From: Muscardinus avellanarius
Taxonomy: Eukaryota; Chordata; Mammalia; Rodentia; Gliridae
Assembly: GCA_963383645.1 (NCBI GenBank)
Contig: OY726561.1
Location: 140,637,441 to 140,701,440 of the forward strand
Direction of reading: 5' to 3'
DNA: 64,000 nucleotides
The notes under the pieces are model-generated. The model made no database searches, was not told where the DNA came from, and worked only from the letters and a program-made list of their open reading frames with translations. Below are positions 9,988-22,440 of the stretch, in pieces (positions within the stretch are counted from its first letter, which is position 1; each line of letters begins with the position of its first letter). Position numbers and translations under genes: made by a program.

Positions 9988-10520
9988 CGGTTTGGGGAGA
10001 GGGCAGAAGCAGGGCCGGCTGGGCTCCTGCCCGGGGTCTCCCCAGCCTCTCCTCAGTGCTTGGTACCAAGGCCTCGTGCTCCATCCTCAAGATGCTGGAT
10101 ATTTCCTCCTCGCCTATCCCTTCACCTCATGTCTGCACAATGGGAGATGGGTCCTAAGCGACTGTCTTGATTTCCTCTAGCGACAGAGTTCCGGGGGGGC
10201 TAGCCCGGGGCTCACTCCCACCCTGAGGGCCTCCATCCTCCCCTGGGCCGCCGCCCCAAGCCTGGCCACAGCTTTTCAGCATCTGCACCAGCCTGCGGTT
10301 CTTCCTTCTGTGGCACTGGGCGTAGGGCGGGGTTGCTGACATCTTCCCCCATCGCTCCAGAGGCCCATGCAGGCAGAGTGCCTGGCACTGCGCTCAGTAC
10401 CCACAGAGCCAGGCCTAACCGCGTGGTTTCCTCAGCCTGGGCGCCTGTCAGCATCTAAAAACATCAAAGGGCAGGACTGTGAGGTATGTGTCAGTAGTAC
10501 AGGGGACCCACGGACGCTCG
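9988..10520. other. Unique intronic sequence in C3orf18 intron 2
   Basis: No repeat or exon is recognised. Confidence 0.4.
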
Positions 10521-11455
10521 CTCCTTTTTTTTTTTTTTTTTGGTATTGTGGATTGAACCCAGAGACATTCTACCTCCAAGATACACCCCCAGCCCTTTAT
10601 TTTATTATCTTGAAATAGGATCTCACAGCAGGTGTGGTGGCACACCCCTGTAATCTCAGTACTTGGAAGGCTGAGACAGGAGTATCTCAGGTTCAAGGAC
10701 TGCTTCAGCTAGTAGTGAGGCTCTCATCAACCTAGCGAGATCCTGTTTTAAAAAAATTAAATACGGCTGGACGTGGCAGCACACGCTTGTAATCCCAGCA
10801 TTCGGGAGGCTGAGACCAGAGGATTGAGGTTTGTAGACAGCCTCAGTTATTTAGTGAGGCCCTCTGCAACTTAGCGAGACCTTGTTTCAAAAATAAAGAA
10901 TAAAAAATAGGGCTGTGGCTGTAGCTCGGAGGTCAAATGCCCCTGAGTTCCATCCCCAAACCCGCAAATAATAAGTAAGTAAGTAAATAAATAAATAAAT
11001 AAATAGGGCTGGGGAAGCCAGGCGTGGTGGTGCACACTTGTGACCCCAGCATCTGGGAGGCTGAGACAGGAGGATCGCAGTTCACAGACAGCCTCAGCTA
11101 CTTAGTGAGGCCCTTTGCAACTCAGTGAGACCCTGTTTCAAAATAAAGAATAAAAAATAGAGCTGGAGGTGCAGCTCAGAAGTAGAATACCCCTGGGTTC
11201 CATCCCCATCACAGAAAAAAAATAGGGCTGGGGCAAGTATCTTGGAGGTAGAATGCCCCTAGGTTCAATCCCTAGTACCATAAAAAAAAAAAGGAAGGAA
11301 GGAAGGAAGGCCGGTTTTACTGCGTCTCCGCGGCTGGCCTCGGACCTGCGATCCTCCTGTCTCGACCTCCCAAGTACTTCACTGGCCGTGGAGCTGTGGT
11401 CCTCTGATCTCAGCGTCCCAAGCGCGGGGCTTGCAGGCATGCGCCACTGCGCCGG
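10521..11455. mobile_element. SINE cluster of six elements
   Basis: In order: a minus-strand ID arm (10525-10623); plus-strand B1-like left arm (10626-10763); full plus-strand B1-ID with an (AAGT/AAAT)n tail (10764-11005); another full plus-strand B1-ID (11017-11222); a plus-strand ID arm with a (GGAA)n tail (11224-11312); and minus-strand B1-like arm material (11313-11455). The cluster sits just upstream of the 26-nt exon. Confidence 0.8.
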
Positions 11456-11536
11456 TGGGCTCTCCGCTGTCCAGGGTCCACACGCGCTACCCTGGGCCTC
11501 CTCTATCACCAGCTGACTCTGCCCCTTCCTTTGCAG

Positions 11537-11562
11537 GTTCTGTACATCAGGAAGAAGAAGAG
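11537..11562 (+). CDS. C3orf18: C3orf18 micro-exon (26 nt)
   Basis: The exon lies between a TTTGCAG acceptor and a GTAATT donor and encodes VLYIRKKK plus two bases of an Arg codon. It completes the membrane helix and supplies the basic stop-transfer cluster (R-K-K-K-R), which by the positive-inside rule puts the C terminus in the cytosol. Phase fits both neighbours. It is too short to be found as an open frame and was located by splice-phase reading against the known family sequence. Confidence 0.92.
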
Positions 11563-11769
11563 GTAATTCCCCAGCTACCGCCCGCAGCCCCCGTCCTTGG
11601 GCAGCTGGGCTGGCCTCCGGGGTGGACGGTGGGGAGGAGAGGAGTCTCCCTCCAGAGAGCCCTCCCCGGGTCTCGCACACAGGACAGGCAGGCGTGAAGG
11701 TTCTGGGTAGCCAGGTGGGACCCCGGAATTGGGGATGGGGAGCAGGGACTGCCTTCCCCCACTGCCTAG

Positions 11770-13473
<1,704 letters not shown>

Positions 13474-14955
13474 GCAGCCCCGCCGAGGACAGGCCTGGAC
13501 CTCTGCCAGAGCCACCACCACAGTGCCACGGTGCCGCCGCTCCTGGACCACCCAACCTGTTCTCAGGACCTGCCCTGCCAGATAGGAGAGGGCCGGGCCG
13601 GGCCTGCTGAAGAGAGCCCTGGCCAGGCTAGTCATCTGGCCACTGACCTCTCCTGAGCCGACGGCCGGCATGGAGGGCTTCCCACACAACAGAAAGTCCA
13701 AGAGCCAGCATGGCTTCCTGCCCCAGCCACATCCCTCACACCAAGGCCGGCTTCTCTAATGTGGAGAAAATGAGCTGGCCTGGGAAGGGGAGAGGGAGGA
13801 GAGACCTGATCTTGTCTTTGTTTTTTTCAATCTGGAGCCTCCTCCCAGGGGTTCAGAGACCAGGGGGGCAGGGTGGGCGGCACCTGCGAGAGGAGAGGCC
13901 CGGGGTTAGCTGAAGCTGCCCCACAGGCAGGGCACCAGGGGAAGGGCGGCTCCATGCCAGGGGCCATCCATGGTACAAGGGGCCGTGAGGTCTCCAGCCT
14001 CCCAGGGGCCTGGTTGAAGATCCTCCGCGTTGAGCCCCGCCCCGCAGCATGTACGTAGTGGAGCCCTGGGGCTGGCCGCCTCTTCTGCCTTCAACCCTCA
14101 GGGACCCCGGGGAGCAGGGAACAAGGCCGGTTTCCACTGTCCACCAGTGTCCTCAGGGGCTCTAAGAGCCAGGCCAACTGCTCCTAGAGACGGGCCCCTG
14201 CCCCCTCAGGGCCTGCAGGGGAGGCTGAGGGTAGCGGGGGTGGTTCTGACCGCCTGAAAGGGAGTGCTCCTTGGGAACTGGGACCTCCTCTGGGGTGGAG
14301 AGGGACAACCAGCCAGGTCCGGAGGACAGGGTGGGCCAGCACCTGCTCCAGGTGGAGATGGAGCCGGAATTGCCCAGGAGACGAGATGCCAGGAGAAGGG
14401 CTGCGCATACCCAGGGTCCATCCACAGCTCAGCGCCTCCTCAGGTCTCCGCCCCTCCAGAGAAGCCTAGTCCATTTGATAATGTCCCGGCTCTGGAAGGG
14501 CCTGTCCAAGTTCACTGAGCGGGGAACTAGGCCCCCGTGCCTGGCCTCCCCCTAATCCTTGAAGGGTTGATGCGGGGGCAGCTGGGTGAGGCCTTGGGCG
14601 GAGGCAGAGCCCCAGGGCTGGCCAGATTTTCTACCCAGGCATGGCGCTCACATTAACCCACACAGAGGCATGTCCCCGCACTCAGCCTGTCACCAGGACT
14701 GTCCTCTGCCCGCTGGAGGTTGACGCGGGGGCAAGACCTATGGATCGCCCATCAGTCAAAGGGCACATGTCAGGAGGTGGGGGCCTAGGAGGCCCCGGGG
14801 GAAGATTCTGGATTTATTCCCTCTTCCAGATGCTATAAATACATTAGCACTTGAGCGGCTGGAGGACTGCGGGTAATTTAGGATGCACAAAGCTGTAATT
14901 TAACTCACAGCGTCTCTATGTTTGAGAGCATTAAAGATGTAATTAAGATGTTTAC
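13474..14955 (+). other. C3orf18: C3orf18 3' UTR
   Basis: There is no coding potential downstream of the TGA. The interval is repeat-free and becomes AT-rich after 14800, which is typical of the 3' end of a conserved 3' UTR. It ends at the variant poly(A) signal ATTAAA at 14930. Extent is inferred from that signal. Confidence 0.55.
14930..14935 (+). terminator. C3orf18: Probable poly(A) signal of C3orf18 (ATTAAA)
   Basis: ATTAAA lies in an AT-rich island about 1.46 kb after the stop. No AATAAA is visible closer to the stop. The island also contains TATAAATA near 14836, so the exact cleavage site is uncertain. Confidence 0.45.
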
Positions 14956-15227
14956 ACGAAGAGCTTGGAGCCTGTGACACTTGGGGTGTGAAACCCTAGG
15001 AGGGGCAGAGTGGTGAGGGGCGGAGGGAGGCCTGGGGACTGTGGATCCCAGCGGGGAGGTGGCTGCCCAGTGGCTTTTCTTGGTCCATGGGAGGGTATTC
15101 TCTGGGCCTGTGGAATTGACTCCACTGCAGAACTAATTCACAACGCCTGTCACTCCCTGGGATGGACAGGGCCTGTGGGCCAAGGAGGGGGGACCTGACC
15201 CCCAAGGGTGGGGAGGATGGCCCCTTA

Positions 15228-15648
15228 GGTTCACAGGAGCTGGCTCACGCCTGTAATCCCAATACTTGGGAGGCTCACAGGTTCAAGGCCAACCTCAGCA
15301 ATTTATCGAGACCCTCAGTAACATAGACACTGTTTCAAAATAAAAAATAAGCCCGACCTGGTGGCACACACTTGTAATACCAGTACTTGGGAGGCTGAGA
15401 CAGGAGGACCGTTCAGATTCGAAGCCAGCCTCAGCTACTTAGTGAGGCTCTCAGCAACTTAGTGAGACCCTGTTTCCAAATAAAATATAAAAATAAGTCT
15501 GGGAATGTAGCCCAGAGGTAGAAGGCCCCTGGGTTCCATCCCCAGTACCACAAAAATAAATAAATAATAAAAATTAAAATTAAAAAATAAGGGGTGGGAA
15601 TGTACCCCAGTGGTAGACAGCCCCTGGGATCCATCCCCAGTGCCAAAG
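15228..15648 (+). mobile_element. SINE cluster: B1-like arm, full B1-ID, ID arm
   Basis: A diverged left arm (15228-15345), a full copy (15350-15590) with a TAAA-rich tail, and a right-arm-only copy (15592-15648), all on the plus strand. Confidence 0.8.
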
Positions 15649-15750
15649 TAATATGAACTTCCCAGAAGCTCAGGGCGCAGGGTGGGGGTGGGGTGAGGAG
15701 GCATGGTGTTGCGTTTGCGGAACCCACCTATGAGGTAAGAAGGAAGGGTT

Positions 15751-16110
15751 TGGCCGGACATGGTGGTGCGCGCTTATAATCCCAGTTTTTGGGAGGCTGA
15801 GGCAGGAGGATTGCAGGTTCCTGGCCAGCCTCAGCTACTTAATGAGGCCCCTACAAGTCAGTGAGACCCTGTTTCAAAATAATTAAAAATAGGGTTGGAA
15901 GCCGGGCGTGGTGGCGCACGCTTGTCATCCCCATGCTTGGGAGGCGGAGACAGGAGGATCGCAGGTTCACAGCCAGCCTCAGCTACTTAGGCCCTCTGCA
16001 ACTTGGTGAGACCATGTTTCCAGATGAAAAATTAAAAAAAAAAATAGGGCTGGGGTGTAGCTCAGAGGTAGAATGCCCCTGAATTCAGTCTCTGGTACTA
16101 AATAGTAGTA
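15751..16110 (+). mobile_element. Two tandem SINEs
   Basis: A left-arm copy (15751-15895) is followed by a full B1-ID (15898-16110) with the strong left-arm start GCCGGGCGTGGTGGCGCACG and a short (TAG)n tail. Confidence 0.82.
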
Positions 16111-16486
16111 GTAGCAACAGCAATAGTGAGGTGTGGTTTGCTGAGCTGTGCACCGCCAGCTTGCGCTTCTCCAAGCCTCGGAGGGAGCGGCGCGTGGAGC
16201 TCGGTGCTCCAGGACCAGCTGGCTGTGACCGAGCCTTCCGCACGAGCTGCCCAGCACTTCACCTCCCGCACCCACAGCTGGAGGGCCACCGCAGAGGCCT
16301 TGGCGCTGGGCCTGGTCTCCTCACGGAGCCCTCTGGAGGGAAGAGTACCCAGAACCCAGGGACTGGGGCCTCAGGTCAGAGCTGGGCTAGGGTCTTCCAC
16401 GCCGCTCCAGAAGGGAAGTCCTGGTGCTAGGGGCGCCCAGCCAGGCACCTGCCTCCAGCTTCCCCATCCACGGACGCCGCCCTATG

Positions 16487-16500
16487 CTGCCACCTGCTGG
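16487..16500 (-). promoter_or_regulatory. CTCF-like motif
   Basis: The minus strand reads CCAGCAGGTGGCAG, a strong match to the CTCF core. Confidence 0.5.
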
Positions 16501-16839
16501 CAGCCCCGAGCACTGCACCGTTACTCCCAGCCTGGTCCAGCGCATCCTGCCCAAGGGTTCTCGGGTCTCCTCTGCTTTCAGTATCCCCACGAGGCACCGG
16601 GACACTGACATGAGTGAGGGGCCTCGGGCTCAAGGCTGGGGACCTTCTCGTCCCGGGGCTGGCACTGCAGTGGCGCCGCCCGACCGGAGCCTGAGCACCT
16701 GCTTGGGCCCGTCCGTGGGTACCTGGCGCCCTCACCCTTGTCCCAGCCCACCACCCCGGCTCCTCCTGGCTGGGGTCCAGCCGCCCACCTTGACTCCACA
16801 CCCCACCCCACTCCCTGCCCGCAGCTGGAGGACCCGGAG

Positions 16840-16945
16840 CTCTCGGAAAGGCTCTTTACCCAAAAGAGGCCGAGGACACCAGATTATGAGAGGTTTAAGG
16901 GATTTATCAGCGGCTCAATAATAGGTCAATAAAACGACACTGAGG
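16840..16945. promoter_or_regulatory. Candidate conserved non-coding block
   Basis: A short AT-rich stretch in GC-rich surroundings, with TTATGAGAGG, GGATTTATCAGC and CAATAATAGG motifs (homeodomain and GATA-like). Function inferred from composition only. Confidence 0.3.
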
Positions 16946-17513
16946 CCCGGGCAGGAGAGGAGGCCGGAATCCTGCTATAAGTCTCCGCGGGTGGGTCAGG
17001 CCCAGCGTGGGAGCACGCGGCCTCCTGGGGCACTTACAGGCGGGATCAGAGCACATCCCATCCCCCAGGAACCCAGCGAGTGGGCAACCCTTGTGTCTCA
17101 CTATAGATGGGGGAATGAGGCACAGGACCATCAGGTTGCTAGCACGCGGCAGGGCCTGCGCCTCAGCACAGGTAGGTTAACCCCAGAGCCGACCGCCAAG
17201 ATTGCTAAGGAGGGAAGGAATGTTCTCCAAAAACAGAGCCGTCCCCTCCTCTCACCAGTAATTTGTCCTGTTTCGCCCCTGCCAACTTGTGGACACCAGG
17301 CCCTGTGCTGAGCTCTGGCACCAGGAGGCACAGAGGGGGCCGGCCCTGGGAGAGCCCGCCCAGGGAGAACCAGGGGCAGCGGCACAGCCAGCCGCAGCGC
17401 CCTCGCCAGATGACGGGACGCACAGGGGACGTGACGGGGATCCAGAGGACGACTGTCACTCCGGGGCAGGCAACGTTTATGTCGTGCTGGGCTTATGATG
17501 GGGCTGATTTTTA

Positions 17514-17835
17514 TTTTTTTTTTTATTTTTTGGTACTGGGGTTCCTGGAAGCCCTTCTACCTCCAGGCTACACTCCCAGACCTACTTTTACATTTTTATT
17601 TGGAAACAGGGTCTCCTAAGCCAGCGCTCGCGGCTGGCTTCGAGCCTGCGCAATCCTCCTGTCTCTGCCTCCCAAGCGCGGGGATTACAAGCGTGCGCCA
17701 CCACGCCCGGCCAAAAAAATTTTTTTGAAACAGGGTCTTGCTAAATTGATGAGGCTGGCCTTGAACTTGTGATCCTCCCTTCTCAGCCTCCCAAGTACTG
17801 GGATTATAGGTGTGCGCCACCACACCCTGCAAGAC
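17514..17835 (-). mobile_element. Full B1-ID plus B1-like arm
   Basis: 17514-17712 is a young-looking full copy of the GGGTTCCTGGAAGCCCTTC subfamily with the end CCACCACGCCCGGCC; 17716-17835 is a left arm only. Confidence 0.85.
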
Positions 17836-18212
17836 CTGGGTCCAGAGGTGCACCGCTGCATCCAGCAACGCTGGGTTTGCTGTGAGGCGACAGGAGACTC
17901 TCCTGGCTGCGTAGAAGGGGAGGCAAAAGGGACTCCCTCAAGCCAGGCCGTTGTGAAGGCGAGCTCAGCTGGTCATCCCTGCAAACACGGCTGGCACTGT
18001 GCATCTCCTCTCCCAAGACTCCTGCCTCAGACATCTGCTGGACACTACTCCAGGAGCCGACAGGACAGCGGAGGCAGCGACATGACCCAAGGAGCCAAGG
18101 ACGCATCTCCCCTCCTTCCGTGAGGCCTTCCCAAGCCAGAGTGGGCGGGAAGTGGACTCATCCCCTGGTGATGGGAGGCTGCCGACTCTGCCTGGAGCCA
18201 TTCCCACTGAGG

Positions 18213-18226
18213 CCACCAGGTGGCGG
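18213..18226 (+). promoter_or_regulatory. CTCF-like motif
   Basis: CCACCAGGTGGCGG on the plus strand, strong core match, in the unique interval 17836-18544. Confidence 0.5.
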
Positions 18227-18544
18227 TGCCGGCCCGGGTTATGGGTGGGTGTGTAGGGCCGGGCAGGGGACCAGCCTTGTCTGAACAGGGCAGAGTTTTC
18301 TGAGCTTTCCCCTGGCGATGGGCAGCCGGTGCACTGGAGCTGTTTGCATCCTCTGCCAGAAGCAGGTCTGGCCTGGGCTGGGTCAGGGTGACTGGTCCCT
18401 GCTATGGCCTGTGTATCCAGAATGGAGCCTGGCGCAGAATGGGTCCTCGGGGCTGTTTATTGAATGGATGATTGGACGGGGTTGGGGCAGGGGGATGAGT
18501 GCCTCGCTATATCCAAAACATGTGAGAGCCTTCAGTAAAAGGTT

Positions 18545-18756
18545 AGCCGGGCGTGGTGGCGCACGCTCGTAATCCCAGCATTCAGGAGGCTGAGACAGGA
18601 GGATCACGGTTCTTGGGCAGCCTCAGCTACTTAGTGAGGCCCTCTGCAACTCAGTGAGACCTTGTTTCAAAAATAAAAAATAAAAGTAGGGCACGGGGTG
18701 TAGCTCAGAGGTCGAATGCCCCTGGGTTCCATCCCCAGTACCACAAGAAAAAAAAA
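18545..18756 (+). mobile_element. Full-length B1-ID SINE
   Basis: It starts GCCGGGCGTGGTGGCGCACG, has the linker with AAAATAAAAAATAAA, and the right arm GGTGTAGCTCAGAGGTCGAA with the box GGGTTCCATCCCCAGTACCA. Both RNA polymerase III A and B box-like motifs are intact in the right arm, so it is a useful reference copy. Confidence 0.88.
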
Positions 18757-19258
18757 GTTTGCGCGTATTTGTACTTGCATTATGGAGAGCGGCTCTCCCC
18801 GATGTCCTGGCAGGGACCCAGGGGTCTGCTTTCTTTTAGCGCCACACCCCGGGCCCTCCCTGCCGTCCTCTCCTGCCCACGGTGGAGCGCCTTTCCATTG
18901 CTCCCCTGCGCCCATCCCGCTGTCCCTCCTAGAGAGGCTTTCAGTGAGGAAGTGACTTGCCCCAGTCACAGAGGATCTGAGCCCAGCTCAGCAGGCCCCT
19001 GCCCGGCTCCCAGTGGCCTGCTGGGCCCCGCATCCCTCAGCTGGGTCCTGCCCGCCTCCCTTCCATCGTGCCCTGTGCCGCTCTGGTCACTGGGGGAGGC
19101 ATTTGACCTTGTTATCACTCGACATCTGGCAGGTCTGGTCTCTCTGAGAGTTTTCGAAGTTAGTTAGCCTCTGTTACCTCTCAGAAAAAGAAGCTTTTCC
19201 ACTGTGGCCTCCGACCCTGTCTGCCTACATCTTTCTACCTCCTTACTATGCCCCAGCC
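18757..19258. other. Unique intergenic sequence with possible MIR remnant
   Basis: Around 18930-18985 the order GAGGAAGTGACTTGCCC..CACAGAGG resembles the conserved core of MIR. No gene is seen. Confidence 0.35.
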
Positions 19259-19421
19259 TTTATTAATTAATTAATTAATTTATTTATTTTGAAGCAGGGT
19301 CTCCCTAAGCTAACTTGCCGAGGGTCTCTGTAAGTGCCTGGGGCTGTCCTTGAACCTGGGGTCCTCCTGTCTCTGCCTCTCAAGTACTGAGATTACGGGT
19401 GTGTGCCACCACACCCAGCGG
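19259..19421 (-). mobile_element. B1-like SINE arm with (TTAA)n tail
   Basis: A diverged left arm on the minus strand, ending CCACCACACCCAGC; its tail has become (TTAA)n at 19262-19280. Confidence 0.7.
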
Positions 19422-19654
19422 CCACTGCCTTCCTCTCCTCCACTCCAGGCCTGTGGCTGAACTCAGGACTGGCCTGCACTGGCCCCAACCTGCTGGCTCC
19501 CTGGGTGCCCAAGCCATCTGAAGCCACCTGCTGCAGCCAGTCTCTCCCCACGGCCTCTCGCCCTGCTGATCCACGGAGACTTCACACCCTGCCCTGGCTG
19601 GGCCTTGCCTCCGGAGGGCAGCAGCCTCCTCTCGCCCTCCGCCCAGCTCTCTGA

Positions 19655-19712
19655 CAATTACCCGGGTGATTAATTTGGCAATTAATTTGGTAATTAATCA
19701 TGTTCTGGCTGC
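19655..19712. promoter_or_regulatory. Homeodomain-motif cluster
   Basis: Within 50 bp there are four TAATT/AATTA cores (CAATTACC, GATTAATTTGG, CAATTAATTTGG, TAATTAATCATG) in a GC-rich context. The pattern GGNAATTAATTTGG is repeated. Likely regulatory; not tested. Confidence 0.4.
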
Positions 19713-19854
19713 TCCGGACAGTCCTCTTGCTCTAGCCTGGCCTGGAATATAGATCTGCTTGGTTCTACTTTCCCTGGGAAGGAGGCTGGGCTCTGGAGGC
19801 AGCGAAGGACTGAATCCCAGGTGCACAGGATTCAGAGTGGCCAGGACGAGGATG

Positions 19855-20247
19855 AGCCCGGCACGATGGTGCCTGCCTACGACCCCAGCACGTGGGAGGC
19901 TGAGACAGGAGGATTGCAGATTTGCGGCCAGCCTCAGCAACTTAGTGAGGCCCTCTGCAGCTTAGTAAGGCCCTGTTTCAAAATAAAGAATAAGCCGGGC
20001 GTGGTGGCACACGCTTGTAATCCCCGCACTTGGAAGGCAGAGAGGAGGATCATACAGGTTCGAAGTCAGCCGCGCGCGCTGGCTTAGGAGACCCTGTTTC
20101 CAAATAAAAATGTAAAAATAGGTCTGGGAGTGTAGCCCGGAGGTAGAAGGGCTTCCAGGAACCCCAGTACCACCAAAAAAAAAAAAAAAAAAAGAAAGAA
20201 AGAAAAGAAAAGAAAAAGAAAGAAAGGCCCTGGGTTCCAGCCCCAGT

Positions 20248-20302
<55 letters not shown>

Positions 20303-20390
20303 TAAAAAGGGCTGGGGGTATACTTAGAGGTAGAACACCCTCCTGAGTTCAAACCCCAGTACCAATAATGCTAATAATAAAATGAAGCGG
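19855..20390 (+). mobile_element. SINE cluster with nested copy
   Basis: A left arm (19855-19993) is followed by a full B1-ID (19994-20224) whose tail is (AAAG)n. A right-arm end (GGCCCTGGGTTCCAGCCCCAG) resumes at 20226 and leads into (AC)n. A separate ID arm lies at 20306-20390. The resumed right-arm end suggests the full copy inserted into an older element. Confidence 0.75.
20251..20298. repeat. (AC)n microsatellite
   Basis: About 24 AC units following a SINE right-arm end. Confidence 0.95.
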
Positions 20391-20699
20391 CCAGCATGGG
20401 CTTTACCGGAGAGGCAGAGGCAGGGAGGCACCCAGCTGCCCAGCGAGGTGGAGGTGCCCGGACACGCTGGGTGCCCGCTCTGGCTGCGGAGCGGGAGGGC
20501 CTCGCGGCCGGCGGCCCCGCTCCCTGCAGCGCCTGGGGAGGCAGGCACTGGCCGGGACCTTGGTTCCGGTCAGCTGTGAGCCGCTGGAGGAACCGAGGCC
20601 CGGCGGGGACTGGGGCCAGGTCCAAGCCAGGAGAGGCCCCCACGGCCGCGGCCGCCAGATGCGCTGCGGGGAGGGGGCGGCGGAGCCAGCACCGTGGCA

Positions 20700-20890
20700 T
20701 TGATTGAAACACCCCCTGCCAATTAGGACTTTAAAGAAATATGTAATGATGCCTAATTGGCCCCCTCATTAGGTGGCAATTAAACACTTAAGTATTTCCT
20801 ACAAGTTCAACACATTAATAAGGCAGCTCATTCCATGGTAACAGATTTATTTCTCATATTTATTACATTGTTTTGCCCCAACTGACGTAC
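20700..20890. promoter_or_regulatory. Candidate enhancer, AT-rich conserved-type island
   Basis: A sharply bounded AT-rich block with many homeodomain cores (CCAATTAGG, CTAATTGG, TCATTAGG, GGCAATTAAAC, CATTAATAAGG) and an NK2-type CACTTAAG near 20787. It is flanked by GC-rich sequence and has no repeat signature. This is the look of a vertebrate conserved non-coding element; conservation itself cannot be tested here. Confidence 0.5.
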
Positions 20891-21329
20891 AGTCCTGTTT
20901 AGGAACACGCTGCTTGCACACAGATGCCTTCCTGCCCTGCCTGGCCAGCTGTTCCGCCCAGCTGCAAGGGGCCAGGCCCGATGGCTGCAGAGGCCAAGAG
21001 CCTGGGAAGCTGTCTGTTTAGCCAGACCTTACATTGCAGGGGGCCCTGGAGCAGGCCGTGGGGCGCACTCCTGCTCCCCATCCCGACAGAGCCCGGCCCG
21101 GAAGCGGTACCACGTGGGCAGCCCCACTGAGGGCAGGGCCACAGCAGCCAGGGAGGACCAGGAGGCCCTGGCGTGGGAAGCAGAGGAGTGGGAACCGGCC
21201 CAAGGCCAGAGGCCCGGGAGAGGCTGGCATTCGGAAAGATGGGCTGCTCGTGACGCTGCAGCGCCATGCGGACATCTGACCTCCATCCAGAGGAAAGCAG
21301 GGAGCCCCTGTACGCGGCGCTGCCCCACC

Positions 21330-21780
21330 CCCCATTTGTCGTGTTTGGTGTCGGAGCCAGCCGGCAAAGGTACGGGTTCTGAAGAGAGGCGTGAGGATGG
21401 AGAATTTTAAATTCTAACATGGGGGAGCCGTCAGCCTACTATCTACTGGCCGACCCCTGTTCGTGGGTCAATATTTCCTGCGGGTCGACGACTATGCCTG
21501 GGTCAGTATTCTCTATTGTGGGGACACTCCTGGCCCACGCAACTTCTGGGTCAATCTCGTCTTTATTGCGCCGACCCTGGGTTTGTTTTTCCAGAAGTAT
21601 TTATACACAGCTACAGGTCAATCAACATTCTCGTGCTACCACCACCAGAATACAATACAGACCAATACAAAACACACATTACAGATAGGCCTATCAGTAC
21701 CCTCGTGTCTTCACCACCTGATCCTCTCTCAGACCCTTTGAACTTTCCATAACCCCAAACCTTGTTGAGTCTGGGCGAAG
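21330..21780 (-). mobile_element. Probable endogenous retrovirus LTR (solo, betaretrovirus-like)
   Basis: Read on the minus strand, the block has a TATAAA at 21605-21600 and an AATAAA at 21567-21562, 38 nt apart. That close spacing is typical of ERVK/betaretroviral LTRs with a very short R region. The rest is unlike the local GC-rich sequence. I see no adjacent viral coding region, and plus-strand open frames across it (21419-21752) are not viral proteins that I recognise. Borders are approximate. Confidence 0.5.
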
Positions 21781-21869
21781 GACAGTCAGCTGAGTCAGAG
21801 ACACCGATCTAGGGGAAGCCTCGATGGCTCCCCACAGTTTGGGTTTGGATTTTATTTTTGTTTTGTGTC

Positions 21870-22325
21870 CTTTTGTTGTTGTTGTTACTGGAGATTGAAT
21901 GCAGGGGCGTTCTACCTCCGAGCTACACCCCCAGCCGTATTTTTACAGGCCTTGCTAGGTTGCCGAGAGTCTCACTATTGCTGAGGCTGTCCTCAAACCT
22001 GCGCTCCTCCCGTCTCAGCCTCCCGAGCACTGGGAGTGAAGGCGTGCATCACCGTGCCCAGCTTCCTCATCCGTTTTGGGTTTTGTTTTTGGTTTTTGTT
22101 TTGTTTCTTCTGGGTCTGGGGACGGAACCCAGGGGCATTTGACCTCCGAGCTACACCCCCTGCCCTATTTTTTTTTTTTTTTATTCTTCATTTTGAAACC
22201 AGGTCTCACTGAGTTGCAGAGGGCCTCACTAAGTAGCCGAGGCCGTCCGCGAACCGCGATCCTCCGGTCTCAGCCTCCCGAACGGCTGGGATTCCAAGCG
22301 TGCGCCCCCACGCCCGGCTTCCTCG
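21870..22325 (-). mobile_element. Two B1-ID SINEs (minus strand)
   Basis: 21870-22070 is a diverged full copy; 22090-22325 is a copy of the other subfamily (GGGGCATTTGACCTCCGAGC, later CCTCCGGTCTCAGCC). Confidence 0.82.
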
Positions 22326-22440
22326 TCGTTTTAGCAGCTGCAGAGTATACGGGAGCATTCCCTCTTCACTCGCCAGGCTCCTCAGGGGAGCCGTTTTCAA
22401 TCAATTACTCCTAGAACCCCGTGCAGTGAACGCCCCTGGG

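Larger units (their letters stand above)
16111..17513. other. Unique intergenic sequence
   Basis: GC-rich with no exon that fits a known protein. It includes a CTCF-like motif at 16487 and an AT-richer block at 16840-16945 that could be conserved non-coding DNA. Confidence 0.4.

Noticed and set aside
18681..18750. tRNA-Ala gene
   Set aside because: The A- and B-box-like motifs belong to the SINE right arm, which lacks an anticodon stem and acceptor pairing and is repeated dozens of times.
21419..21752. Three overlapping plus-strand frames as a viral protein
   Set aside because: The block reads as an LTR on the opposite strand; the three frames overlap and none resembles a retroviral domain.
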